DNA of 64,000 nucleotides from Puccinellia tenuiflora (Eukaryota > Streptophyta > Magnoliopsida > Poales > Poaceae). Shown one piece after another: positions 30,201 to 41,186 of this stretch. The stretch's first letter is position 1. Every line of letters begins with the position of its first letter. The stretch is from the NCBI GenBank assembly GCA_012064385.1, contig QRDG01000535.1, forward strand, positions 355,225-419,224. The letters are read 5' to 3'. Made by a program: the position numbers and the translations under genes. The notes below the pieces were generated by a model. That model had not been told where the DNA came from, ran no database searches, and saw only the letters and a program-made list of their open reading frames with translations.

Positions 30201-32540
30201 TTGGTTTGACTGCAAAAACAAAGAAATGATAGTGAACAGAATTGGATGCATATAATTTTATTAGTAGCATTTAAGTTACTTCTAATGAGGATGGCATATC
30301 ACTGAATAAAGCAAATGCATAGGCAGCAGTTGTGGTAAACCTTTTCCAGGACACGGTTCTGATCCTAGTTTTGAAAACCTACTGTTTATTACTTATCATT
30401 TCAGAGGATACCTGAAATAGTATCCACAGTTTACCCTACGTTGACCAGAATTTGTCAAACGTCACAAAAAACCGATTGTTCATGGGCAATTTCTATTCAA
30501 TGTTCAAAATTTGAAACCTATCATGGAAAGTCAGTATTGATTGCTGACACAGAAAACAAACTCACAATACACTGCGTATGAAACAAATCAAATTCACAGC
30601 TGTAACACCTCACATCATACACTGGATATATAGATATCAATCAATTCAAGTTCACAGTTGTAACACGATCTAATTATGCAGTGTAGACAAATATTTACTA
30701 TAACCTAGCTTTATTTGAACTACCGCAAAATATTGTGCATTCAGATGAATGCACTTGATCTGTATGGTCAAGATCATTAGATGGCTCGAGGATGCAGGGC
30801 AATCATATTAAAAGAAGTCAATGAAACACTACAAAAGGAACATGTCAAAGAGAACAGGGAAGAAGTACCTGTAGATTTCTTGCTTAACAAGTCCTCGACG
30901 TTACTGACCTTCCTTTTAATACATATTTTGTCAAGAGCGGTCCTAAAAGTATTTTTATGTAGCAAAATTAACTGCTCAACAGATCCAGAAACTGCAATTT
31001 CCTACAAATGCTATTTCATGTCAGATTTTCTTTCAGTAGGAAGAAGAAGAGGAACGACAAGACTGATGAACTCGAATGACAGTATATTAACCAATTCCAT
31101 AACTAAAAGTTTAGAAAAAAAAGGTTGGACACGGTAAATGCAACCATGCAAACTGTTTGAATAATTTTGGTCAATCCAAAGACCGTAGTAACTGACAAAC
31201 CTGACCGAAGAGGAGGTCGTAGGCAGTCACATAAACTAATTCTTCCTGTTTCTGCAAGAAAAAAGAAATACATAGTCAGTTCATGCCTTACTGCCCTGCC
31301 TGGTGGTGTTATATGTATCCACTTAAGGGTCATGAAGCCCTATAAACAGAAGACTGATAAAAACAGTATATAGCAAGAAGGAAGACAATTAATCCATAAC
31401 AATATATTCGGTTGGCTGACCTTCCATTTGCTGGTTAGTACTCCAGTTGATGCGAAAACCTCCTTAAGAATTGGAAGATCTGATTAGAAGAAACAAACAA
31501 ACATGAGGGAGAAGTCAATGCAGCAAAACACAAACGGGTCCTTGCAAGCAGCATCTATTACACATGGTTTTATTTTCAGGTCATCAGCTATGTACATTCG
31601 CATCAGATAGATTAACATACAGATCGAATATGTACCGCTCTTCAAAGTTAGCTGCTTTTACAACCAGATTTTGCAGAGCAGTCATTCTCCAGCTTGATCT
31701 GAGGATATATGATTTGCTTTAAAGTCAAAGAACTATAGAACTCTCCCACCTATAACAGGTCAGAAATAAACTATGGTAACATTGGCATATTATATATCTT
31801 TACTCCTTCAGTATATCATGCTTGGATAAAAGGAATTGTTCCCGGGTAGTAAAAGACTGGAAGTATTTCAACGTGATGAAAAAAAAACTCCTCTTGATTT
31901 CACATCATAAGAACACAACTTATACGAGACATGATGGCACATGACCGCATGTACAACTAATTACATGTTCAGCTTCGTACAGATTATAGGATTGACGACA
32001 ACTCCTCGCTCCAAAATCCAAATAACATACCAACTAGCAACCAATAAGCATCAACATTTTTAATTTTTTTGAGAAGCATCAACATGGCATAGCATTCAAG
32101 AAAGTCCATGTGAACATTTAGCAACATATATTCACAGGGGCATTGTTCTACCGAATGCATTGGACATCCGTGTGAGAACGCAGCACCGAGCCTCTGCACT
32201 TGCATTCCATCGAACACCTTGCACGCGAGCGCCCAAGATGGCATCGGGTGAGAACTTGAAGCTTACACTTGAGGGTCTGGCAGATGAGGGCGAAGGTGGC
32301 GCGCTTGTTGCGTACGGAGGGCGAGTAGACGAGGGACTTGATGGACCCCCCTGCGCGCTTGGACGCGTCCCCGCGTAGCACGCGCCGGAGCACCGTGGCC
32401 GCCTCCCGCCGCGCGAAGAACGCCGCGCGCTCCCCCGCGTCACGGCTCGCCATCCGCCGCCCCTGTTGTCCTGGAGGCGGCCGGCCCTGCCCGGCCTTCG
32501 CAGGGACGTGGCTGCGATTCTTGGGCTGCGGCGGCGGCAT
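27271..32540 (-). CDS. NSUN5: NSUN5-type 25S rRNA cytosine-C5 methyltransferase, 13 exons
   Basis: This is a complete minus-strand gene for a SAM-dependent RNA m5C methyltransferase of the NSUN5/Rcm1 group, which methylates large-subunit rRNA in the nucleolus. Exons are: 32540-32267, 31479-31421, 31251-31201, 31001-30869, 30209-30124, 29981-29883, 29805-29752, 29153-29009, 28702-28641, 28451-28364, 27928-27845, 27749-27588, 27491-27271. All junctions are GT/AG and in phase. The total is 1518 nt, or 505 aa. Residues ~37-110 hold RRVLRGDASKRAGG and SIKSLVYSP. The SAM-binding motif DACAAPGNKT is at ~255-264. DPSCSGSG at ~328-335 carries one catalytic-pair cysteine (~C331), and YSTCS at ~387-391 carries the other (~C390). 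The PFPQWHRRGLPVF and DDLEGFFIALF blocks complete the domain. The start chosen is the ATG at 32540; the in-frame ATG at 32453 (MASRDAG) is an alternative. No defect is seen, so it should be functional. The gene symbol is assigned by family. Confidence 0.93.
29337..29379. mobile_element. 43-bp retroposon remnant with 18-bp target duplication, in an NSUN5 intron
   Basis: A short insert (GATGCAGAGGCCGGGGTG ... CGAAAAAAA) is flanked by the 18-bp direct repeat AAACATAGACTTCTCATT at 29319-29336 and 29380-29397. The A-rich end and the long duplication indicate a severely 5'-truncated LINE or SINE insertion. Confidence 0.75.
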
Positions 32541-32689
32541 GGCTGATGGCTTCCGAGCTGCGGGTGCTGGGTTTTTGGTTGCTAGGGAAGCGCCTTCGGT
32601 TTTTCTATGTTGTGTATAGAGATGGCACCTATGGGTGTGGGTGGAGTCACCCATATACAACATATCGATTGAGCCAAAAAAAAAAAAAA

Positions 32690-34085
32690 GGACGCTACTA
32701 CGTTTAGAACGTTCTATAGTTAAGTTTAACTATAGAACATTAGGACAGTACGGATTGTAACGAATAGAAAATGTGACTAGTAGAGTATGCGCGGTGAGCT
32801 ATATAACTAGAAAAGTAAAAATTGATGATGTCATCCGCATTAAATGCAAAATTTGAAAATTTAAAAAGTTTTGTAGCTCAAACCGTTTATCCAATTTAGT
32901 ATCCGTTTGCACCGTTGGACTAGTCGCGATGAGATCTTCGAAACTAGATCCCATGTTGATATGTTTCGACAATATTTTTTTTGAAACCAAAAGTTACCCA
33001 CCTATTACACGTAAGTTACCCAGTGTTTAGTACATAAGTTACCCACCCCTATTGTACGTAATTACCCATCCAAAGAAAGGGTACGTTTGGTCTTTTGCAT
33101 TTACGAAAAAAGACAAAACTGGTTACGTTATCCGCAATAAATGTAAAATTGGAAAATTCAAAATGTTTTGTAGGTCGAACCATGTATGCGATTTAGAATC
33201 CGTTATCATTGGACTAGTCGTGACGAGATCTTTGATACTAGATGCCATGTTGATATGTTTCGATGACTTTTTTTGAATCTAAAATTTATCCACATGTTAC
33301 ATGTTAGTTACCCATGATATACTATGTAAGTTACCCACCTTATAAATGGTGTATTGAAAGTCTCTTTTTCGGACTTAAAAGTTACCCACCTGTAATAAAT
33401 GAGCTATCCAGTGTGTAGTATGTAAGTTACCCACTCTATGAATGGTGTGTTTTGAGTCTCTTTTGTTGGACCTAAAAGTTATCCACCTATAACACGTGAG
33501 TTATCCAGTGTGTAGTATGTAAGTTACCCAACCTATGGATGATGTGTTTCGAGTCTGTTTTCTTCGAACGTAAAAGTTACCCATATGTAACACGTGAGAT
33601 AACTATCCTAAATGATGTAACATGTATGTATATAAATTACCTACCCTAAATGGTGTGTGTGGAGTCTAGCTCAACCGTTAATCGGATTTGACGATGTATT
33701 TCCATCGTTAGACTCGCCGTGACGAGATCTTCTATATGTGGGTAACTCATGTACATGTTACATGTTAATTACCACCCCAAACCGGTAGATCACGTATAAA
33801 ATTTAAAACTAGGTGTAACGTAAACTAATTTTTCTATAGGCGGGTAACTTTTTGGTCCGAAAAAAAGTTGTTCGAAACATATCAACATGGGATCTAGTTT
33901 TGAAGATCTCGTCGCGACTAGTCCAATGGTGAAATCAGATGTTAAATCGGATAAACGGTTTGCGCCGTAAAACTTTTTGAATTTTTCGATTTCGTATTAA
34001 ATTTGGATGATGTAAGCAATAACGTCATATTGTTTGCATGCATTGACTTTCTATTTTTCTCCCGCTCGTACGTCTAAAGCTGCAT
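32690..34085. mobile_element. Fold-back element with TAAGTTACCCAC-rich interior
   Basis: About 200 bp at 32820-33020 recurs inverted at 33830-34035 and a third time, in direct orientation, at about 33120-33300. Shared blocks include CCGTTTATCC, TTGGACTAGTCG, GAGATCTTC and CCATGTTGATATGTTTCGA. Between them the motif AAGTTACCCAC/GTGAGTTACC recurs at least ten times. Long inverted arms with no coding frame suggest a Mutator-like or fold-back element. The outer limits are approximate and no target duplication was found. It lies immediately upstream of the NSUN5-like gene. Confidence 0.6.
32711..32738. repeat. Perfect 13-bp hairpin
   Basis: GTTCTATAGTTAA and its exact inverse TTAACTATAGAAC are separated by two bases. 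It lies at the left edge of the fold-back element, about 170 bp upstream of the NSUN5-like start. Confidence 0.85.
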
Positions 34086-34099
34086 GCATGTGGTCCTGA

Positions 34100-34440
34100 T
34101 CGGTAGTGATTTCCACTGATGGATGATCCGATCGTATGGTGCGGAGCTGGTTCTACGGATAAGCAAAACTGCCGACCGTTCTAAAACTAGAATTCCCAAA
34201 AAAAATATATAAATAATTTAATCATACATAAGGCCATAAAATAAGCATTACAATAAAGTTTTCACTATAACAAATTGAACCAAAATAAACTCGAGTAATC
34301 CAGCAATAGGAAAAAAAAAATATGGCTAGCTAGTTACGGGATTATGGGACGTCCGATCGATCGTGGGCTGACTTGAGTTGACCTATGCGGTCACGAGGGA
34401 TTAGAAAATTAGGTTAGGTTTAATTAACCTAAGCTCCAGT
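34100..34440. other. AT-rich spacer, no gene recognised
   Basis: There are no open frames of note, no terminal repeats and no recognisable transposon motifs. Confidence 0.4.
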
Positions 34441-34633
34441 TGACAGAATTTATGTGAATACAAGGACACGCGGGTATGGGTAATGCAATCCCACGCCCGT
34501 ACCCTCTCTGCCCGATGGCCACAAGATTTCCCTTTTTATATACCCATGGGTTTTCTTTGGTCCCAAACCCTTGCCCTAATAGGGTTTTTACCCGCAGGGT
34601 ATGCGGGTATAGGGTACCCATTGCCATCCCTAG
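34441..34633. repeat. hAT-like fragment with GGGTAxGGGTAC motifs
   Basis: The right edge GGGTACCCATTGCCATCCCTA, read inverted, gives TAGGGATGGCAATGGG, a terminus seen in plant hAT-type non-autonomous elements. The interior repeats GGGTATGGG and ACCCGCAGGGTATGCGGG in both orientations. The left end is unclear, so the element is probably truncated. Confidence 0.5.
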
Positions 34634-35417
34634 TTGTGTACTGGAACGTGTCATGCCAAAATCAGGTAAAAAAAATAAACATCAAACGCTCAAAAACAGA
34701 GTAAAATTCGTGAATTGCTTCTAAGTTTTAGATAACTTACATATGAGAGAGAAAGCCTATCTGAATTATAATATCTTTAATATCTTCTGATTGACCATCT
34801 TAGTCATGTATAATGGTTGATAAGATGGTCTTCTTTTATACTATGCATGTTGTTTAGATAAGACAAAACATATGCTATAGTACAATGGATCATGGATCAT
34901 GTCTTAGTGCAATCTCTCGTAACCAATGCTTTAAATAGTGGGATAACTTGAGTGTGGCGCTTTTTTTTTTTGAACATAAAGTGTGGCGCTTTGGAGTTTG
35001 GTTTAAGTTAACTCGTTTTCTGAAACTTTTAAAATATAATTTTTGAAGTTAAAAATAGAAAAAATCCTAGATATAAATAATCATATGATTTACAAGTGTA
35101 GATAAAACCAATCCAAAAAAAATATACTTTAGATTGGGCAAAAATGACAAATGGGTGGTACTTTAGACTGGATAAAAATGACAAATGAGTGGATCTAGAC
35201 TTGTGAACGGTACATATTTTAAAAAAAACTTCAAAATTGGTTAGATTTATCATTTTTATGTAACCGAATAATACAAATTTACATTAAAATTTTACGCACA
35301 GTAGAAGTTGACATTATCTACAACAAATTTTACTATTAAGGAATGACGTGATTTTTCGTGAAGGTAAGGCAACAATTCAGGCTTCGATAACTTTCTTGCA
35401 GGGGTATTGGCATCCTA
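34634..35417. other. AT-rich spacer, no gene recognised
   Basis: The sequence contains a duplicated block, (A)GTGTGGCGCTTT, at about 34952-34992 and two copies of ACTTTAGA(T/C)TGG near 35126-35170. Nothing codes for protein. Confidence 0.4.
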
Positions 35418-37260
35418 TCTATTATATACTTAAAACAATAGAAAATAAAGCTACCACGTTCATCCACATGCGCTAATATTATATGCTCCGTCCGATCATG
35501 ATGGCTCATAAACATAACGGTGAGGATTTAATGATTTACGTAACATGTACAAACACATATTCTTTTGGACATACGCAATCTGTCACGTTACATCAATGGA
35601 TTAGATTACCCGGACGTCTTAAACGATACGAACTGAAATTATGAGGTGGAATCACAAAAAGAAAAAAAAAACGAGGAGGCGTAGACTATCAGGATCGCTT
35701 AAAAAAGGAATCAATGTCCGCATCCCGTACGCACAGTAAAAGACCGATATCAATTGCCTATTAAAAGGACAGACCGATTCAATGTATGTCCAAAAAAAAA
35801 TGCGGACTTCAAATCTTCTCTCCATTATATATCCGGCCGAACGACGGAACTGTGCCTGACAATCGGCCGGCTGAAACTGGACTTGATGAAGCGTCAACAT
35901 GGCCAACTCGCTGCATGCATGGAGCTGCGATGCAATCAACCTGCCCGTCCGGTTATACCAGCGGCTGAAAAGAGGAGCGTCGAGTATGATTCATGTATCA
36001 TCAATTACCTTTGTTCTGGGCATGGTCAACTAGCTAGGCTAGCTACTCTCGGACATCCAATGAACATCAACATCTCTTTTACGTGAGATTTCGTGAAGAC
36101 CATAAGGACTACACTGAGCATAAGAGCAAACGATGTACTAATTCTGGTAGGGCCTCTTGATTTAGAGGATATGAAAGATGAAGGAATTTTTCCTACACAT
36201 GCATAGGAAAGGATGGCAGGTGCCAGCCTTCACTCGTTCCTTGTGCAAAGGAATTGAAAAATGAGCTAGGAGTGGATTTTTGGTTTCCTGTGTGTTTTGG
36301 CTTGAAACAGACATCCGTAGGAAAAATTCCTGTAGTTTTCCTTCCACACTTCCTATGAATCAAACGCATGAACAGTGGGAACTTTGGAAAACTTCCTAAT
36401 CCTTTAGGATTCCTCTACGTTTCCTTCAAATCAAAGGAGGCCGTAGTGAGAACACCAGGACCGTTTTCCACTACCTAAAGATAGTCCCATGACTAGCATG
36501 ACATCGGAGAGGGTATTCTGGTATGTTAGCATCCAAGGTAAGGACATCTAAGGAGAATGCATCACATACCACTAAACTATTTGCTGGCATAATTAATCAT
36601 ATGCATATGATTACCTCATAACCGATGTAGAAAAACATAATATGAAAATATTGGTTAACCAAATGATAAATAGATAACTCATGTTGGACAAACACGTACA
36701 GACTCTATGTAAAGTTAAAAAACAGCTAAACAATAGAACGAAAGGAATATGAAATTGGTAGCTATATCTTATAAAATTCATCCTATAACTAGAATGTGAA
36801 TAGAAGTAAAAAAAACTTCATTCCAAATGCAGTCAGAGGTGATATGCGCTAATTCGTTGTCATTAGGGAAGTTAGTTGCGGCTAGAATTAATCGACATAA
36901 TATGCCTGTCAGTATGCATGCGTTGAATTGGGTAAAAAGAATTGACAAGCAAACTTATCAACATAAATTTATACTTAGACTATCTTATATCGCCGAGCAT
37001 CAAAAAATGAGGGTAATATTGTCATACAACTAAAATGATGTAAAACGTAACTACGATACGACCAATAATTAGGTGGGTTGGCAAAAAAATGGACTAAGTT
37101 AAAATCTTCGCATAGTGAATATTGGTCGGACAGAGTTTTTTTTTGATATATGTCTCAGTATGTACCTAATGGTTTGCCAACTTCTAAAAATAATTCACGA
37201 AATGATAGAATACCAAATATAATATATCTAGCCGCGTAAATACGCGGGTCATCCAGCTAG
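35418..37260 (+). mobile_element. Non-autonomous Helitron, 1843 bp
   Basis: The 5' end TCTATTATATACTTAAAAC follows an A at 35417. The 3' end has the hairpin CCGCGTAAATACGCGG (37211-37226 region), then GTCATCCAG and CTAG at 37257-37260, followed by T at 37261. These are the defining Helitron features: 5' TC, 3' hairpin plus CTRR, A/T insertion and no target duplication. No Rep/helicase is present. The longest internal frames (for example 35754-36086, 110 aa) match nothing I recognise and may be shadows or captured fragments. A MITE lies inside. Confidence 0.75.
36150..36442. mobile_element. MITE nested in the Helitron
   Basis: The left end GGGCCTCTTGATTTAGAGGA and right end TCAAAGGAGGCC are inverted repeats. 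GTA on both sides (36147-36149 and 36443-36445) is a possible 3-bp duplication, as in Tourist-like elements. The interior carries inverted AGGAAAAATTCCT and CTAATCCTTTAGGATTCC motifs. The superfamily is uncertain. Confidence 0.55.
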
Positions 37261-37269
37261 TTAGAAGTA

Positions 37270-37922
37270 AATGACCTATGATTCGGATCAGGCCACTCAT
37301 TGAGAACTCTCTCCCGAAATATAAGTGGAAGAAGCGGAACGCGAGCTGGTTGAAACTCAATGTTGATGCGAGCTTTATCCAACATAATAACCATGCCTGC
37401 TGGTGTGTTCCTCGTAGACTCCGAGGGCTCGATCGTTCGATAAGCCTGTCATTCTTTTGGACCTTATGCCTCAGTTGAGATGGCAGAAGCAACCACATAT
37501 GTGGAGAGCACAAAACGTATGGTTGGTTTCACAACAGTACATGTAATTCTAGAGAGTGATTATGCCATTGTGGTGAATGCTTTATTGTCAGAAGAGTTTA
37601 ACAGTCGCAGTTGGGGTACTATCATTGAAACTAAGTATTGTTTGAATCAGTTACGAAGGAAATCGATTCTTACTGTTTGTTCTTCTGATCCCCTTGTTTT
37701 TCACTCGCTTAATTCGAAAGAGGAAAACGATAACAGCTAAAGTGATAAATAAAAAATTGTTTGAAAAGCGGGTTTTAAGATGTGAAAAATACCGCGAGAA
37801 TGCAATGAAGTAGCTGGTATGTTAGCTAAGTTTAGTAGGGACAGTGTGAGTTGTGGTCTTTTGTTTTGTTCGGTCCCGACCTGCGTGCTGAGTCTAGTTG
37901 AACGAGAATATAACGAATCCAT
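37270..37922 (+). pseudogene. RNase H-domain (RVT_3-type) pseudogene
   Basis: The frame at ~37310-37390 gives KWKKRNASWLKLNVDASF, the start of a plant type-I RNase H fold with its first catalytic Asp. After a frameshift near 37400 the frame gives VDSEGSIV, an in-frame stop near 37440, then VEMAEATTYVES (second acidic residue) and ILESDYAIVVNAL (third). Further on NEVAGMLAKFSRDSV matches the usual C-terminal helix after more frame changes. Such domains occur at the 3' end of some plant LINEs and as stand-alone plant genes. With multiple breaks it cannot be functional. It begins ten bases after the Helitron end. Confidence 0.7.
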
Positions 37923-37926
37923 GGTA

Positions 37927-37980
37927 CTCCCTCCAATCATGTTTAAGTGTCATTGAAAAATAGCTAATTATGTACAACTT
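37927..37980. repeat. Half Stowaway-like remnant
   Basis: TA followed by CTCCCTCCAATCATGTTTAAG matches a Stowaway left end. No inverse right end is present before the next repeat, so it is truncated. Confidence 0.5.
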
Positions 37981-37984
37981 CCTA

Positions 37985-38410
37985 AGAGCATCTTCAGTCG
38001 GGGTGCCAATAGCCTCTATTGGGCTTTTCGGACGAAAACGGCGCCCAGTCGCGCCCTCAATAGCCCAGTTTCGTCCGGACAAGCCCAATATCCCGTCCGG
38101 CAGCGCCAACCCATGTCCTATGCTTTGGGCGTCGTTTGGGCGTGTCGGACGAAAGATTTCGTCCGCTGGGTAAAATATTAATTTTTCCTCTCTCTCCACC
38201 CTCTTCCGAACGGGCCGCGCCTCGACCTTGCCCTCTCCGCCTCGCTATTATTGTCGCAACGTCGCGCCAACCTGATTGCGTGGTTGCGTATTGGCAATAG
38301 CGTTGGTGTTCACCCCAAGCGAAGGTGTAGGATGTAGCAAGCGGCAGTTTTCCCTTAGAAAAGAACCAAGGTTTAATCGAACCAGTAGGATTTTGAAATC
38401 AACAATGAGG
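37985..38410. other. Repetitive debris interrupted by the small CACTA element
   Basis: A GC-rich segment (GAGCATCTTCAGTCGG, GTCCGGACAAGCCC and inverse motifs, 37985-38170) looks like part of a non-autonomous transposon. It is followed by CGGCAGTTTTCCCTTAGAAAAG-type sequence that seems to continue after the CACTA element at 39906. No gene is seen. Confidence 0.35.
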
Positions 38411-39902
38411 CACTACTAGGAAAAGGCTTATAGATGAAAAAATAGCCGTGGCGCACCACTATTTTGATGTGCCACTAGTATATAGCCGTGGCGCACAAAA
38501 AACGGTGCGCCACTGATAAGGACTTACCCGTGGCGCACCAAAACTTAATTACGCCACGGCTATGTGGTGTCCTGACTGACTGGTCTGCCCCTCCTTACTC
38601 GTGGCGCATCAAAAATATAATGCGCCACGGTAAGTTCCAACCCGTGCCGCATCACAACGAGCTGCGCCACGGCTATTTGTAGTTCTGAATGATCCCATCA
38701 TCTCGCATATATTCATGACGTACAAAAATATATTGCGCCACGGCTGCCAGCCACTAGCCCGTGTGCTGCCAGCCACTAGGGACCACGTACACTGTTTGCG
38801 TGCTGCGCATCTAACGATTCGTGGCCAACATCTACGGTTCCCATGCACTAGTAGAAAGCACACGATCCGTGGCTCCAACTGCACAACCAATCAGAGATGC
38901 ACAATCCGTGGCACCATGCGGGCGACTTGCTTCCGTCGGTCAGATCTGCGTAAAAAAAACGACAGAGCACCAGATACCTTCCCCACGTGGATAACGACAG
39001 AGAACCAGGAGCAGGACAGAGCACCCCGCCGTCTCCCCGGTCGGCGGCGCGAGCGGAGCGGCCGGCCGGCCAGAGTAGGAAGTCCCCCGCGTCGGGCAGG
39101 ACGCAGGACGACGCCCCCCGTTCCCGGTCGACGACGGAGCGGCCGGACAGGCCGGAAGCCCAGCCTCCCGTGCGCAGCTCTGGTCGGCGACGTCAAGGAC
39201 GGCGCGCTCCTCTCAGTCCTCTTCAACGACGGACGGCGGGCAAGGACGACCGCACAGCGCCGCGCAACCCCCCGCCGGTCGAAATCGTGGCACGCACGGG
39301 CGCCCCTCCTTCTTTACCTCCCGTCTCCTTGCAGAACGTCGCCTTCCTCTCTCCTCCCATGGCAGAGAGGCCACCTCTGCCCGCCTCGCCCGAGCAGGCC
39401 TCCTCCGCCTTCGGCTCCCCGCTCGACCGCGTCGCCGTGCCGCGCCCAAGAACGCTAACCTCGCCGAGCGGGTACCGTGCCAAGTGCGCCAACGGCGGCG
39501 GTGGCAACCAATGCGAAGTCCTCCTGTTGACCACCCACGAGGGCGCTGCTGGAGCTCCGTGTGTTGACCACGCGGCTCCCGGCCGGCGGCGGCGCATCGA
39601 GCAGGAGTTGGAAGACCCTCCTAGAGCGGCGGTCGTGGATCCGTCGTGGTCCCTCGCGACCGCGTTTTTTTTTTATTTCTGAAATGTATAGCCGTGGCGC
39701 ACTTTGTGACATAGCCGTGGCGCAGGTTAGCCATGGCGCAGTGTGCAGAGGTGCGCCACGGCTAACTTTTTTACCCGTGACGCACCGGGATACCTGCGCC
39801 ACGGCTAAAGTGTTACCCGTGGCGTGGTAATTCGTGGCGCAGGCCCCTGCGCCACGGGTAACCAAAAATGGTGCGCCACGGGTAACTGTTTTCCTAGTAG
39901 TG
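38411..39902. mobile_element. Small non-autonomous CACTA element, 1492 bp
   Basis: Perfect 14-bp terminal inverted repeats CACTACTAGGAAAA/TTTTCCTAGTAGTG are flanked by AGG at 38408-38410 and 39903-39905. Subterminal clusters of CCGTGGCGCA and TGCGCCACGG occupy about 340 bp at the left and 210 bp at the right. The same GGCGCA core occurs in the 13.9-kb CACTA element, so the two are related. The GC-rich interior (38950-39690) has open frames on both strands but no domain I recognise. It could be a captured exon. Confidence 0.9.
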
Positions 39903-39905
39903 AGG

Positions 39906-40071
39906 TATCCGACACCGATCTCTGGCGCTTGACCGTCGTCGAATGTGGACCTGCACACACTCAAACAATTACTTTGCCCCCAACGGCAGGATCTTCCCGG
40001 TCTGCTGAAAACAAAGCGGTTAAAACGTATGGTGAAGTGAATAAAATATGGAAACAGACCAGCGATCAAGT
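39906..40071. other. Spacer between the CACTA and gypsy elements
   Basis: Non-coding sequence, probably the continuation of the repeat split by the small CACTA element (GTGGACCTGCACACACTC, TTTGCCCCCAACGG). Confidence 0.35.
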
Positions 40072-41135
40072 TGTCGGCACAATAGAAACCAGGGTACCAC
40101 GGGCCGGCCTGCCAGGGCCCACGACACTCTTCAGAAGATTTCGCTAAGGACCAAGCTCTCCAAGCCTGGCGAGCCTCGCGAGGGTTTTCCCCTCGCGAGG
40201 GACCTCTCCTCGAGAGGGCATCTCGGATGCTACCTTCGATTCTGCCAAGGATCAAGCCAAAAGGCTCGGCGAGGCCTCCAGCTTCGCGGGGTTCCTTCCC
40301 CACGAAGCAAGCTCTGTCTCCGCGACAGAGCGCACATGGGCTCTGCGCCCTCCGCAGAGTCACGGGCGCGCCTACGCGCGGTGACGACAGCACCGCAGTT
40401 GCCACTCTCGTGTATAAAGCAGTCAACAAGGCTGCACCAAGCAAAGGAGCTACAAGAATTGCAATTTCGGTGATAAGGAGACCATCTACCGCTACACTCC
40501 AAGGGCGACATCACCGTGGGATGCATCCCGAGCCCCAGCAGTGCCAGCTGGACGGTGGCTTTCCAGCTTTGGTGACGCCGTTCCCTGCCATGGACCGCGT
40601 CCATGGACTCTCCCTTTATCGTGCACCCGACCTCCTCCTTCGTCGCCATGTGGTAACCCTTCCTGCCAAGATATTTGGGGGAAGAGGTCCAGGACACCTA
40701 TAAAAGGAGGGGGAGCACGTTCAGGCAAAGTGGGTTTTTGGTTGGAAGATTGGAAGATTGGTTGGTTGGAAGGTTGGAGTGTTGGAGAGTTTAGAGAGAG
40801 AGATAAGGAGAAGGAGCCAGGATCTGAGATCCGAAGCTCCAGTGCTGTTCTAGTGATAGCCATTGTTAGCCACCTCGAGCTCCCGAAGCTCTCCTTGTAC
40901 TGTAACCTCTACAAGCAGTGCAATACAACCAAGGCAGGACGTAGGGGTTTTACCTCTCCAAGAGGGCCCTGAACCTGGGTAACATCGTGTGTTCATCTCT
41001 GCAGTGCCGTCCCACAGCGATCTCGACGAGCGCCGTCGCCGAGGCACGTTGAGGGTTGTTTGATTCCGTGTTCAGCCCCTTACTCGATTCCTTACCTAGT
41101 GAGAAACACCCAGTTCCTGGGACAGTTCTCCGACA
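40072..41135 (+). repeat. 5' LTR of the gypsy element
   Basis: Begins TGTCGGCAC, ends CTCCGACA, and has a TATAAAA box at 40699-40705. The preceding CAAGT is the expected 5-bp target duplication. Its partner is outside the window. Confidence 0.75.
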
Positions 41136-41137
41136 TT

Positions 41138-41155
41138 TGGCGCGCCAGGTAGGGG
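41138..41155 (+). other. Primer-binding site of the gypsy element
   Basis: TGGCGCGCCAGGTAGGGG lies two bases after the LTR. This position and the TGG start are typical. The tRNA was not assigned. Confidence 0.6.
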
Positions 41156-41186
41156 GCTGAGGCGCATCTTCAACCTCGACACAGCC

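Noticed and set aside
39455..40444. 329-aa minus-strand open frame
   Set aside because: It crosses the CACTA right end, spacer and the gypsy LTR, which are unrelated insertions, so it cannot be an old gene.
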